From Macrocystis pyrifera (lineage: Eukaryota; Sar; Phaeophyceae; Laminariales; Laminariaceae): a DNA stretch of 64,000 nucleotides. The notes beneath the pieces were generated by a model. The model saw nothing but the letters and a program-made list of their open reading frames with translations. It had not been told where the DNA came from and ran no database searches. Made by a program: the position numbers and the translations under genes. Numbering within the stretch: position 1 is the stretch's first letter; each line of letters opens with the position of its first letter. Location of the stretch: positions 4,273,901 to 4,337,900 of the forward strand of contig JASSKH010000010.1 in the NCBI GenBank assembly GCA_031763025.1, given 5' to 3'. This document shows positions 35,464 through 46,001 of the stretch, in pieces.

Positions 35464-36757
35464 CTACGTGGCTTTGGGTCTCTTCCTGGACGAGTGTAGC
35501 TCCGTGCAGTCTATATACCGACTCTTCTTCTTACTTGAAACCGACGAATCGGGCGGATTGAGTATGCCCGAGATGTTGTCTGGGTCGCGAGAGGGGAAAG
35601 GGCCCCGCACAAAAGCTTGCGCATTCCGCGCGAACCTCGCCGCTACTTCCATCCCTGCATTGCAGTAATTCGGGCGGTTTTGGTCGAAGTGGTCGGTAAC
35701 ACTCCTGACCGCGGCAACGCATGCCTCCATCATGTTAGCGCTCAGCTTCCCTTTGATGACCGCACCTAGGGCGCTGCGCTTGACATGGTTGTCATCCTGC
35801 ATGTCTATCCCCCCAAATCATCAGTGAAGCCACCATCGTACGTCCCTCGTTCATGCCCGTCGAATACGCTAAGGTCCGCCCTGTGGATACTCCACTCGTC
35901 ACCAGACGATCGCCAACGAGGGTGGATACAATCGCCACTGAACTCTACGGCGCGTTGCAGCCGCGTGAAGAGTGCGACTAATACGTGCCTGCATGGCAAG
36001 CCACAACGCAGCACCTGCAAGCAAGTGCACAGCTGAAAACCGTCAGGCCCGACAACAACGATGTGCGCGCTTTCGTCTTGGTACCGGAACACTACTTTCA
36101 CGACAGCAGTTAGCTGTGTGTGCTCAACAAGTTGGTGAAACGCGGGCAAAGATGTCGCCCCAAACTTGGGACCCAAGGGATCATAGTCCTCATCGAACCC
36201 ATCCTCCGGCACCTTGCGACATACATCGTGGTGGTCACTGCTGTGCTCTGCTAACCTCCTCAGAAAGTCGTTGGCACTATTTCCCTCCGACAAGACGTCT
36301 GTATCGTACAGGGTGCTCATCATCCGTAATTCCGCCAGCATTTTCTGAACAAGGGTAGATGAAACCGAGCATTAATGGTACTCAAACTGTTGGAGCGATC
36401 GACAATGTTTGGTTATATATCACTACCTTCTTTTGACTGAGTGGTCTAGCTGGTATTAATAGTGCTATATAACCACATTTCACACTGGGCGCAGGGGAGA
36501 GAGGTGCAATCTGCTCACGGTTATAAACATATTTCAGGATGAGAATATATTGAAGAAGATTCTGTGCACCATCACTGTCAAGGAAGGAATACCGGCACGT
36601 TATACCGTTGTCTCCTCTCACCTTATGAGCGTAGTGGCTGACCTTGACTCTACCGAGTTCCTGCAGCATAGGCTCGAAAGACTTGAGCACTTTGTCCTCC
36701 AGGTCCTTGATGCTGGCGGCGGGGACCTTGGCGGCACGTCTTTGCGGTCGTTTCGGT
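35464..36757 (-). pseudogene. MULE-2: second copy of the MULE 3' exons (SWIM finger and C-terminus)
   Basis: On the minus strand this is the palindromic copy of MULE-1. One exon at about 36,757-36,622 ends KVSHYAHK before GTGAGA. The exon 36,341-35,805 holds the SWIM motif CTCLQVLRCGLPCRH, and the C-terminal frame 35,802-35,464 ends RKRPKAT. It differs from MULE-1 by a few replacements (for example CRKVPEDG for CREVPEDG). It is a 3' fragment with no upstream half and cannot encode a transposase. The catalytic-Glu exon of this copy lies at 46,321-46,481, displaced by the nested insertions. Confidence 0.85.
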
Positions 36758-36864
36758 CATTGTGAGCAGGGCAGTCGAGGGCAGTTCAGGTGAGCATGCA
36801 GCACCCAAGGATGGTGTAATACTTGGCATCTCGACGTATACCCCCAGTAACTGGGCCTAGTGTA

Positions 36865-37081
36865 TGTTTGTTGTGCCTCTTTAGCTTGACAGTTGCGTGC
36901 CGGGTCGGGATATTGGCATATTATATATTATGTGATTCTTGACATCTGGGTGTTATGGGATGACGCACAATGTCACTTCTGCTGTCCCTACCCATTGCTG
37001 GGAGATAATACAAACGGTCTGAATCATCAACTCATCGGTTGTCTGGGTGTCTTGACTGCCTGTGCTTGGGGCTGACGAACA
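36865..37081 (+). repeat. 5' LTR of the LTR-217 element
   Basis: It begins TGTTTGTTGTGCC and ends GGGCTGACGAACA; it pairs with 45,785-46,001. Confidence 0.9.
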
Positions 37082-37121
37082 CTCTAGAGTCTAGAGTCGT
37101 TGGTACCGACGCAGCCTCATC

Positions 37122-37354
37122 ATGGGTGATGAACTTGATGATCTTAGAGCCGTAGTCTCGGAGCATGGCCTTGCTCTCCAAGCTTTACAACAAGCAGCCG
37201 CAGACGCGGAGGAGCGTCAAAAATCGTCTCATGCTGAACTGCTTGTCAATGAGTTGATGGCGACTCTATTGAGAACGAGTGGAGAGAGTGAGACACATCG
37301 GAAGTCCGGCAGTGAGCAGGGGCTACCTGCCGTAGATACAGCAGGGAGGGATGC
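37122..37354 (+). pseudogene. gag: gag-like gene of the LTR-217 element, 5' part, interrupted by copia-3
   Basis: The ATG at 37,122, 40 bp after the LTR, opens a frame reading MGDELDDLRAVVSEHGLALQ, then AADAEERQKSSHAELL, a likely coiled coil. Copia-3 inserted into the codons for GRDA at 37,350-37,354. The rest resumes at 44,021. Confidence 0.7.
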
Positions 37355-37629
37355 TATTGATTGTGCTCAGAAACACGACGGAGATGAAACATCTAATATT
37401 AGGGAGTTCCATATATTGATATAGGATTATAGGAGGAAATTTAGTCGGATATTCGGGGGGATAAACGGGAGGTTTATTCCCGCGTCATGTTGGATAATAA
37501 CCTGCATACGATGCATGGGCGGTCACTCGACAGCTCGGATATAATATAAGAGGAGTTCCGTGTTACTGTCTGGAGTCAACCACGCGTTCCCGTGCCAGCT
37601 GCGCCTATACCTTTAGAGATCAATCAACA
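37355..37629 (+). repeat. copia-3 5' LTR
   Basis: 275 bp. The phrase GATATAATATAAGAGG near 37,537 is a plausible TATA element upstream of the transcribed part. Confidence 0.92.
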
Positions 37630-37697
37630 CACTAGTGAGTCCGGCGATCTTCTAGCGTAGCCAAGGCCAACCTAGAGAGGTGGGAACCTGCTTCGGC

Positions 37698-38775
37698 ATG
37701 CCTAGTTTCGAGGACATGCCCGGTCAAGAAGCCAGCGTGGAGAGTGAAAAGATCATAGAGGAGATGAGGAAGAAAATAGAGGTCCTGGAAAGGACGATGG
37801 AGGAACAGAGACTGCGCGCCGAGAGGGACGCGCAGGGACCAGGAAAGGAAGGGGGGCCGGTGGGGGGACGACAGGAGAAGGAACTGCTGGAAGACAACAA
37901 GCAGCGTCGACGGTGCCGACACCTGGGCTGGAGGCCCAATCAGGCATGTCATTACCTTCTTTGTTCCGCCCAAGTTTGTCCCAGTCGAGGCCCCCGAAGT
38001 TTGACAATGTAGAGGCCCACTTTAGCATGTGGCGTAGTAAGTTTTTGGCATACCTATCATCGCTTGGGTGCTTGCATGTACTCAGTAGCACAGCAAACCC
38101 AGTTATGGTGGGTGACATGAGGGTTTCGCCGGAGGAATTAGCCTCCAGACATTCCCCCCAGGAGATTAGGGACGTGAGATTGGTGTATGGATTGATGATG
38201 GAGGCCATGACAGGATACGATATGGCTGAGTTTAGAATGCAGAAGGCAATGTCTCCGAGCGGTGCTTGGAAGGAGTTGGAAGACTATTACATGCCGAAGA
38301 CGATAGCCGCAACTCATAGATTGAGGAGGGAATTTGATACAATCCGAATGGCTGAGGACGAAAACCCCTTGCTGTTCCTAGGAAGGGTGGACAAGGCAGC
38401 AGATGAGCTGGCGATGCTAGGATGTCGTAAGAGTGCAGAGGAAGTAAACCGCCACATGGTTACCAACCTCTCATCTTTGTATACTATTCAAAGCAAGTCC
38501 ATTCTTTCCCGCCCTTCCATCCCCCGTTCCGAGATCGATGATATCATCCGTGACGCGTATGCTAACGACAAGGTAGAGAAGGAGATGGTTTCTAGGGCGT
38601 TGGGCGTGCAGGGGGTGGTAGATCAGCATGCCTTGTCCGCCGGAGGTGCGCAGCCTGCCGGTGGCGGAGGTGCGGGTCCAGGATGGGGAAGGAGGAACAG
38701 GAGAGGCGGGAGGCTCAAGGGTGGGCAACAGCAGCAGCAGCAGCAGCAGCGGCAGTATCAGCAGCAGCAGCAGCC

Positions 38776-38813
<38 letters not shown>

Positions 38814-39260
38814 TCCAGCGACAGGATCAGCAGCAGCAGCAGCAGTATCAGCAGCAGCAGCCCCCAGCAGCAGCAGCACCAACGGCAGCAGCAGCAGCCC
38901 CAGCAACAGCAGCAGCAGCACCGTCCCCATCAGCAACGTGGCAACCGGGGAGGAGCTTCGTCGGGGGGGATAACCGGCCCCAAATGGCGTTGGGATGCCG
39001 TGGCCTGCAGGTACCGTTGGGATAACTCAGCCCCAGACCCCTTCGGTACGGGTGTAGTAGTCCCCCCCATGGGTTGGGTACCTACCGACCCACCACCAGG
39101 GACGTTGCCGCCGATGCCCCCGCCGCCCGCAGCGACTTCGGCAGGCTGGGGTCCCCCACCGAATAACACATGGAGGCGCAAGGGGCCCTGCTTCCGGTGC
39201 GGCAGACCGGGCCACCACGCCGCAGAATGCCAGGCAGCTCCCGCGCAAATGAATGTCGCT
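37698..39260 (+). pseudogene. gag: copia-3 gag with poly-Q tract and zinc knuckle, frameshifted
   Basis: The N-terminus from the ATG at 37,698 is a coiled coil (SEKIIEEMRKKIEVLERTME). A shift near 37,900 leads to the capsid frame beginning at 37,913: PPKFDNVEAHFSMWRSKFLAY, SGAWKELEDYYMPKT and HRLRREFDTIRMAEDENPLL, typical of copia gag (UBN2). A CAG/CAA repeat at about 38,728-38,935 encodes polyglutamine. An extra C in the five-C run 38,861-38,865 moves the frame; Gln coding resumes in the next one, which contains the knuckle CFRCGRPGHHAAEC at 39,189-39,230. Because the knuckle lies after the shift, the break is a mutation rather than a gag/pol boundary. Confidence 0.85.
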
Positions 39261-39479
39261 TTCCCGGGTGCCGCTTCTCCTCAACCCGCCCAACAACCAT
39301 ACTACGGAGGTGGCTGGCTGCAGGAAACGCCCTACGGCAGGTGTGGGTATACCTCGGCCGGAGCTTCCCCGCCACAACAACCCTCTTTCAGCACTTCCCC
39401 CTCCCCTGGCCCAGCGAACAACGGCAACCCTACCCCTACGTTCGACCCCCACCTCCTCATCGCGCAGTTTGCGCACCAA

Positions 39480-41099
39480 GGCAAGGCGAATGATGATTTG
39501 TTTTGGGTTAATGGGAGAAAAGAGTGGGTAGCGGATTCGGGAGCAACTTTTCATGTGACTGGTAACCCTTTTGGTATGGTAAACTGTACTCCCCCCTCCC
39601 CCTGGTCAGAGCCGTTTGGTGGTCGATGACATGAGGTCACTGAAGATAGAGTACTTCGGCCAGATTCCAATTGTGATGCACAGCATGGTGACGTTCAAGT
39701 TAGGCTGATGGACGTAGCATACGTACCCCATGTTCGCTTCAACTTATTTTCGCTTCATGCAGTAATGTTGAAATGCCCGGTGACACTTGATGCTCAGGGA
39801 GCTCACACGTTGAATGGACAGCTGTCTTTCGTGCGTAGGGACGCGGGTTCATACGTAGACGCCACGCGGATTGTAGAGACCCCGATTGCTGCCGCTGTTT
39901 TGGCTCCTGGAAAAGTGAGGAGGATCGATATTAACGACCTTCACGTTGCCCTTGCCCACTCCCATGTTGACACTCTCCGTGAGACGGCACGCCAGATGGG
40001 CATTAAGGTTTTTGGGGAGTTGGTTCCGTGTGCTGGGTGTTCTGAGGCGAAAGGGCGGAAGATGGCGGTGCCGTGGACGACGGAGTGCCGTTCTACCAGG
40101 CCTCTGGAGCGTCTGTTCGTGGATCTGTCGGGACAACAGCCTGCGTCTGCTGGCGGTGCGCAGTACTTGATGATGATCGTCGACGACTACTCGCGACTGG
40201 GGTGGCCGTATTTCTTGAAGCGGAAGTCCGACGTCCCGAATGTCTTCGCTGGTTTCCTGGCCGACATCAAGGCGAAGGGTGTGCCGTCCATCGTGGAGTG
40301 CCTTCGCTCGGACAACGGCACCGAGTTCACCAAGGCAGAGTTCGTGGAGTTGCTCAACCACCATGGCATCCGCCGCGAGTACACGCCCGTCGATTCTCCG
40401 AAGCATGACGGGGTGGTCGAGCGACGGATCGCCATGACGCTGGAGCTTGCATTGGCGTCCCGCCTGGAGGCCACCCGCCTGTTCGGCGATGCAAGGATGC
40501 CGGCGACGCAGCCCCTCTGGGCTGAGTCATGCGTGTACGCGAGCGATGTGATCAACATGACGGCGAGGGTAAGGGACAAGCCAGAAATGCACTCGCCGTA
40601 CCGCAAATTCTACGGGAGACCACCGTTTGCGCGGCTGCTCCCGTTTCTGAAGCCGGGCTTCCACCACGTCAGGAGGGCCCTGAAGACCGAGCCGAAGGCG
40701 GAGGCTTGCTTCTACCTCAACGGCGGCAACCACCACGCAGCTGACTGCAGCAAGATCCTGCTGATGTCTGGCCGAAGGTCGTTCTCCCGTGACGTCACTT
40801 GGGAACACCCGAGGAAACCGTTTGTGGGGTTACTGCCTTCGGAGGAGGAGAGCTCCCCGCCGCCGCCGCCGTCGCCGTCGCCACCGCCGCCGGGTGCGCC
40901 GGAGCCTCTGAGGGGCCCCGACGTATGGCCCGAGCCACCGTCCCCATCTCCACTGCTGCCGCCGCAACCGTCGTCATCACCGCCGCTACCGCCGCCGCCG
41001 CCGCCGTCGCCGTCGCCGCCGCCATCGCCGTCACCGTCGCCGTCGCTGCCGTCGTCATCGTCACCGCCGCCGCTACAGCCACCGTCACCGCCGCCGCCG

Positions 41100-41133
<34 letters not shown>

Positions 41134-41312
41134 TATCATCGCCGTCGCCGCCGCAGCAGTCACCGCAGCCACAGCTTTCGCAGCGTGCTGCCCGGGCACT
41201 GGGCTATTATATCCCGGACCCGGGGGATGGCGATGTGCTGAGGGGGCGGACAAGGGAGGAGAATGCACGACACCAGGAGAGCGGTGGCGCTGTGCGGAGA
41301 GGGGCGGACTAG
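39480..41312 (+). pseudogene. pol: copia-3 protease and integrase
   Basis: The protease site WVADSGATFHVTG lies at about 39,523-39,563, followed by a stop at 39,627 and a shift. The frame 39,708-41,312 begins MDVAYVPHVRFNLFSLHAV and contains the integrase zinc finger (AHSHVDTLR to CAGCSEAKG, 39,954-40,050). The catalytic triad is complete: LFVDLSGQQ, CLRSDNGTEF near 40,299-40,330 and DSPKHDGVVER near 40,390-40,426. After the core comes a long proline/serine tract (about 40,855-41,160) encoded by CCG/TCG repeats, linking integrase to RT. Integrase inserts the cDNA into chromosomes. Confidence 0.88.
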
Positions 41313-41439
41313 GGGGGCGACCGCACGACACCAGGAGGGTGGTGGCGGTGTGCAGGGTGATCGGGCCAGGGGGGAAGCTGGGCGACACCCGGAAGGTGGA
41401 GATTTGCTGAGGGGGCGGACAAGAGGGGAGACTGCGCGG

Positions 41440-43083
41440 AACCGCGAGGCTATGGGGCATGGGCTGCTGTCGTTGATGGCAGCGCGGGAAGGTATAGGCC
41501 ATGTACTTTTCCACCAAGCCCCACCGCGCGAGAACCCTCCCCTTCCCACACGCCCGGCGAGCGAGCTTTCGACGCCGAACTCGTATGCTGAAGCGTGTGC
41601 GGACGAGTATTCGGCCATCTGGAGACAGGCGATGGACAAGGAGTACAATGGGCTGGCGGACGCGGGGACGTTTGGAGCGACGTAGCAACCAGAGGGGCTC
41701 AACGTCATCTCGGCGAAGTGGGTGTTCGCCTGGAAGTCCAACGAGCATGGTGACGTGGTGCGGGCGAAAGCAAGGTTGGTGGCACGAGGTTTCAAGCAGC
41801 GTGAGGGCATTGATTTCTTTGAGACTTTTGCTCCGACGCCTGCAGCGTCTTGTTTCCGTTTGTTGGGTGCTATTGCGTGCGAGTTGGGTTTGGATTTGTG
41901 TCATTTTGATGCTGAGCAGGCGTTTGTGCAGTCGAGTTTGCATGAGGATGTATTCATGCGAAATGTCTGGTAAGGTGGTCAGGTTGAATCGCAGTCTCTA
42001 TGGCTTGAAGCAAGCGTCGAGGTCGTGGCACAACCACCTTCTCACTCACATGAAGAGTCTAGGATTTGAGCAGAGCCCCGCTGACGCGTGTGTCATGAGG
42101 TTGGTCGAGTCGGACTCTATCTCCATTGTAACGGTAGTTCATGTGGATGATGTTTTTGCGGTAGGACTCAAGGCTAGATGCGATCAGTTCTGTGAAGACC
42201 TGAACAACCTTGTTCCGATCTACAATCTGGGTGAGTTGCGGTGGTATGCTGGTTGTTGTTTTTCGAGGGATTGGGATGCTGGTACTTTGACGATTTCGCA
42301 GCAGGCGTTCGCTGAAAATACCGCGGCGAGGTTTGGTATTAGTTCTGGGAGGAATAACCCGCTTTCGACTGGTGTGAAACTCGAGGAGTTTGACGAGAAT
42401 GAACCCGTGGGTGATTGGCCTTTCCACGAGTTAGTGGGGTGCTTGATGTGGCTAGCGAACCAAACACGACAGGATATCGCGAACGCGGAGAGGGCGGTAG
42501 CAAGGTACACGAATAGGCCGAGGGAAGTACACTGGAAGACAGCAGTCGGCATTTTAGAGTATGTATTTTCTACGAGTGATTTCGGCATTACGTTCCAGAA
42601 GGGTAGCGGGCTTGAGCTGGTAGCGTTTACAGATGCAGACTATGCCAACAAAGCCACTGACAGGAGGTCAGTTTCCGGTGGGGCTATCATGTGTGCTGGG
42701 GCGTGTGTGTGCTGGTTTTCCAGGACGCAGAAATGCGTCACATGCTCAACCACTGAGGAGGAAAATATGTAGCACTGGCAGACACTATCGTGGAGGCAAT
42801 GTTCATGCGCTATGTATGGAGTTTTATTTTTCCGGGGTTTGGGGAGAGATGCATTACGGATTTCGAGGATAACGAGGGGGCAAGGCACCTGGCACAAAAT
42901 ACAGTGTGCATGTCGAATTCGAAGCACATCGACGTACGACACCACTTTTTGCGCGAGCTTATTTTTAAGGGGGAGTTTGTTATTACCCATGTAGAGTCGG
43001 AGGAACAGCATGCAGACTTCTTGACAAAGCCGCTCAACAACACGGTGTTTCGTTACCACCGGGATTTTCTGATGAATATTTGA
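41440..43083 (+). pseudogene. pol: copia-3 reverse transcriptase and RNase H
   Basis: Motifs in order: PNSYAEACADEYSAIWRQAM, an in-frame TAG at 41,683, VISAKWVFAWKSNEHGDVVR, FFETFAPTPAASCFRLLGAI, a shift near 41,965, VVRLNRSLYGLKQASRSWHN, the catalytic VVHVDDVFAVG near 42,134-42,160 (His in place of the usual Tyr; both Asp kept), then RNase H TDADYANKATDRRSVSGGAI. A shift in a short A run near 42,763-42,767 precedes ADTIVEAMFMRYVW and HADFLTKPLNN. The protein ends at 43,083. Four breaks make this copy inactive. Confidence 0.88.
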
Positions 43084-43283
43084 CGCGGTTTTTCCGAGGT
43101 GGGAGGTTTTATGTTATTTTTGAGTGAAGTATTTGTCTGAACTACGTATAAATCCGAAGATGCTGCTGTTTTTCCCTGGCTAATTCCGAGGATGTTACCA
43201 TTTCGTTCCTGGTGATGGATTTCGAGAGTTTTTGGTGTTTTCGAGTAGTCCCCACGTCAAATAAAATTCAAGTGAGGGAATGT

Positions 43284-43466
43284 ATGCTATCTCGCATTAC
43301 CGTCGCGATCTGTGTATCTATGGCGGGAGTAGGGGACAAGGGGAGGCTCTTGTCCGGGGGAACGGGGTTCCTTGCGATCTCTGGCATTTATTTTCTTGGC
43401 TTAATTTTTATTTTGATGAGTATGACTACTGTGATATTTTATATGATTTGCATTAATTCCTCATGA
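43284..43466 (+). CDS. Small membrane-protein ORF downstream of copia-3 pol
   Basis: The frame begins upstream at 43,212, but similarity to the ORF at 45,464 starts at the Met at 43,284. It reads MLSRITVAICVSMAGVG, then GRLLSGGTGFLAISGI, then a strongly hydrophobic stretch (YFLGLIFILMSMTTVIFYMI) likely to be one transmembrane helix. About 60 residues. The shared ORF at 45,464-45,655 lies in an element that has lost pol, at the same distance from its 3' LTR. I know no family with this pattern; an envelope-like or accessory role is only a guess. Confidence 0.5.
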   Translation: MLSRITVAICVSMAGVGDKGRLLSGGTGFLAISGIYFLGLIFILMSMTTVIFYMICINSS

Positions 43467-43738
43467 AATAGAGGGAGATTTTTTGGATAAGGTTGAAGAG
43501 AGACTATGAAGTGCCTGGGGGCGTGTGCGGTCCATAGAAAATGTTTTCTGAGTTGGAGAGTTTGTATGGTATTTTGGAAATTGAGAATTTGATTTTTGGT
43601 TCTGAGTGAAATTATGTTTCTGAATTTCGTATGAGTTGGTCATAATATTGAGATGTTTCCACCCAGTGGAGTCGTGCATTGTAGTGTACAGAGCTGGGGG
43701 GATATTAAAGTATGGTCGTGTATAATGAGCAGGGGGGA

Positions 43739-44020
43739 TATTGATTGTGCTCAGAAACACGACGGAGACGAAACATCTAATATTAGGGAGTTCCATATAT
43801 TGATATAGGATTATAGGAGAGGGATATTTAGTCGGATATTTGGGGGGATAAACGGGAGGTTTATTCCCGCGTCATGTTGGATAATAACCTGCATACGGTG
43901 CATGAGCTGTCACTCGACAGCTCGGATATAATATAAGAGGAGTTCCGTGTTACTGTCTGGAGTCAACCACGCGTTCCCGTGCCAGCGGCGCCTATCTATA
44001 CCTTTAGAGGTCAATCAACA
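43739..44020 (+). repeat. copia-3 3' LTR
   Basis: 282 bp; begins TATTGATTGTG, ends TCAATCAACA, followed by GATGC. It differs from the 5' LTR by a handful of substitutions and two small indels. Confidence 0.92.
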
Positions 44021-44277
44021 GATGCTGTGTCGCCATCGTTGGATCGCTCCGACGATGGCACGGTGGAGCCGGGAAAGCGAAGGGGAGGTGTTTCCGGTGC
44101 AAGGCTGCGGGCCACTACAGCGACAGTTCCACCGCAAAGCTCTGCGAAAGGTGTGGTGGGAGAGGACACGAGAGCAGCAAGTGCGCATCGCCGGCGGACA
44201 TGGATGGATCGCTGGCGGAGGCCGTGTTTGCGATCGTGAGGAATCCCGGAGATGATGATGTGGAGACGACGGCGTTT
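44021..44277 (+). pseudogene. gag: gag-like gene of the LTR-217 element, 3' part with two zinc knuckles
   Basis: In the frame opening at 44,023 the sequence encodes CFRCKAAGHYSD, then CERCGGRGHESSKC, then DDDVETTAF and a stop. The second is a perfect CX2CX4HX4C knuckle; the first has the same start with its last Cys displaced (HYSDSSTAKLC). This frame is one base out of register with the upstream part after excising copia-3 and one target duplication, so a frameshift or splice lies between. Two knuckles in tandem are normal for a nucleocapsid. Downstream frames to about 44,670 show nothing recognisable. Confidence 0.65.
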
Positions 44278-44279
44278 TA

Positions 44280-45463
44280 GGGGCACAGCAGCTAAAAGCC
44301 CTACGGCGGACAACCGTAGGCACCTCCGCCGTGTGTTGCGAGCGGGGGACTTCAAGTCGTACGATATTTATTTGCCGTACGCACACCACTTCAGAGGTTG
44401 TGGAGGCAGCAGATATGGGGTTATCGCTCAGCGAGGGTACATGTCTGCATGCGAATTCCGCGAGAAGCCGCACGGCCGCCAGCCGTGTGCAACCCTACCG
44501 GGGGGTGTTAGGTGGGGCAAAGTCGAGCGGCATAATAGCCGCGTGCATTATGCTGCTGTTAAAAAGCGGTGGCAGGAAACGAGCGTGGGGTAATCGTGGA
44601 CTGTCTGCAGCAGTACCAAATAACGATGGGGTTTCGTCCGGGTGGCAACAAGCGAGCAGATCTGGGTGATTCGTCAGCCGGAACTTCATGCAAGGTCCGG
44701 CAACATCGCGGGGCGGAGGGGGCAGGTCTGGTCATCATGGTGTGATTTCGTAGGAATGAATGGTGGATTTATTTTTACGTTGGATACACCTGTCGATCGA
44801 AATTACTTTTTTGGTCGAACGTGAGGTCTGTTTATTTGCGGTCAGGGTGGAGAAACCGTAGATAGTAGACGATGTATCATCTGGGATTCGTTCTGGGTGG
44901 TATACGTAGCCCTTTTCGCCTGGTAGCTTCGAAATGTATTCTTATGTTCAAACCAAGCAGTCTTTGTAAATCCGAAAAGCTCGTAGTGTTTTTATGGTGT
45001 AGACAAGACCAGATGGGGCCTGGTAGAAATGAAATGCATACTCGTAGCGGTATGGAGAAATAAGGGCACGCTGATACACCAAAGGGAGGTGAGGTGTATT
45101 GCTGGTATTGGCGGTAGCTACTGATTTTAGTGAATTTTGCGGGTATCTTTTATTTTTTGGCAGTAGTCTACTGATTGCAAAATAAAGGAGGGTGGGCATA
45201 TTCATGGTTGATTGGTTGTTCTGCCAACAGTATCATTTTGCGAATACTTGTCCCCAAGGAGAAAAGTGGAACATAAAATATTTTCTGCAAATGGTCGAAT
45301 AGTTTTCGTAGCTGGGAGGGCTTATAGGCTGTTCGTGTCGACAGCGGTAGCGGCATTTTATTGTTTCTTTATTCGACTATTAGGAGCTACTGGGCAGCGA
45401 CTATTATTTTTCGGGTAACTTTACCGCCAGATAAATTCTAATTTTACAAGTGAAAAAGGACGT
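44280..45463 (+). other. Interior of the LTR-217 element without recognised genes
   Basis: Several ORFs of 60-113 codons overlap here, none with a family motif. It occupies the place where pol would be expected. Confidence 0.4.
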
Positions 45464-45655
45464 ATGCTATCTCCCGTTACCGTTACGATCTCAGAATTTA
45501 TGACGGGATTAGGGGGCAAAAGGAGACTTTTGTCCGGGGGAACGGGGTTTTCCGCGATCTCTGGCATTCTACTTTTCACCTTAGTTTTTATCATTTTGGC
45601 GTGGATATATTGTAATTTCGTCTACAATTGCAATATTTCTCTGTGGGGAGAGTGA
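45464..45655 (+). CDS. Small membrane-protein ORF of the LTR-217 element
   Basis: 63 codons: MLSPVTVTISEFMTGLGGK, then RRLLSGGTGFSAISGI, then the hydrophobic run LLFTLVFIILAWIYCNFVY, probably a single transmembrane helix. The GGTGFxAISGI core and the position before the 3' LTR match 43,284-43,466 in copia-3. In the core, several codons differ synonymously (AGG/AGA, CTC/CTT, TTC/TTT), which suggests selection on the protein. Function unknown. Confidence 0.55.
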   Translation: MLSPVTVTISEFMTGLGGKRRLLSGGTGFSAISGILLFTLVFIILAWIYCNFVYNCNISLWGE

Positions 45656-45784
45656 GAGGGTTTTGCTCACAGGGGTGGGTTTCCTCTTTCTTTTCATGTT
45701 TTTTTTTTTTTGTGGTTGGTTTAGGTCATGGGGCTGTGTGTTGTTGTCTTGGTCCGTCAATGTTACGTAAAGAGTCAGGGAGGG

Positions 45785-46001
45785 TGTTCGTTGTGCCTCT
45801 TTAGCTTGACAGTTACGTGCCGGTTCGGGATATTGGCATATTGTGTATTATGTGATTCTTGACATCTGGGTGTTATGGGATGACGCACAATGTCACTTCT
45901 GCTGTCCCTACCCATTGCTGGGAGATAATACAAACGGTCTGAATCATCAACTCATCGATTGTCTGGGTGTCTTGACTGCCTGTGCTTGGGGCTGACGAAC
46001 A
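45785..46001 (+). repeat. 3' LTR of the LTR-217 element
   Basis: It begins TGTTCGTTGTGCC and ends GGGCTGACGAACA, preceded by GTCAGGGAGGG and followed by GTGTC. Confidence 0.9.

Larger units (their letters stand above)
37355..44020 (+). mobile_element. copia-3: 6.7-kb Ty1/copia retrotransposon, TSD GATGC
   Basis: LTRs at 37,355-37,629 and 43,739-44,020 begin TATTGATTGTG and end CAATCAACA. The direct repeat GATGC at 37,350-37,354 and 44,021-44,025 is a perfect 5-bp target duplication. A purine tract (AGGGGGGA) abuts the 3' LTR. Internally gag, protease, integrase, RT and RNase H follow in copia order, with several frameshifts, then a small membrane ORF. It belongs with the LTR copies at 46,482, 58,163 and 59,278. 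Confidence 0.93.
36865..46001 (+). mobile_element. LTR-217 element: internally reduced LTR retroelement in the right palindrome arm, host of copia-3
   Basis: Two 217-bp LTRs end in the perfect inverted repeat TGTT(T/C)G...CGAACA. A purine tract (AGGGAGG) precedes the 3' LTR. The flanks GTGTA and GTGTC match a 5-bp target duplication with one change, and the empty site survives in the left arm at 28,888-28,892. Once copia-3 (37,355-44,020) is removed, the interior is about 2 kb: a gag-like gene with two zinc knuckles and, near the 3' end, a small membrane ORF. No RT, integrase or protease is visible, so it was probably mobilised in trans. Confidence 0.85.

Noticed and set aside
38861-38865. 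Programmed +1 frameshift in copia-3
   Set aside because: The zinc knuckle, part of gag, lies after the shift, and polyglutamine coding resumes in the new frame, so an indel is the simpler explanation.
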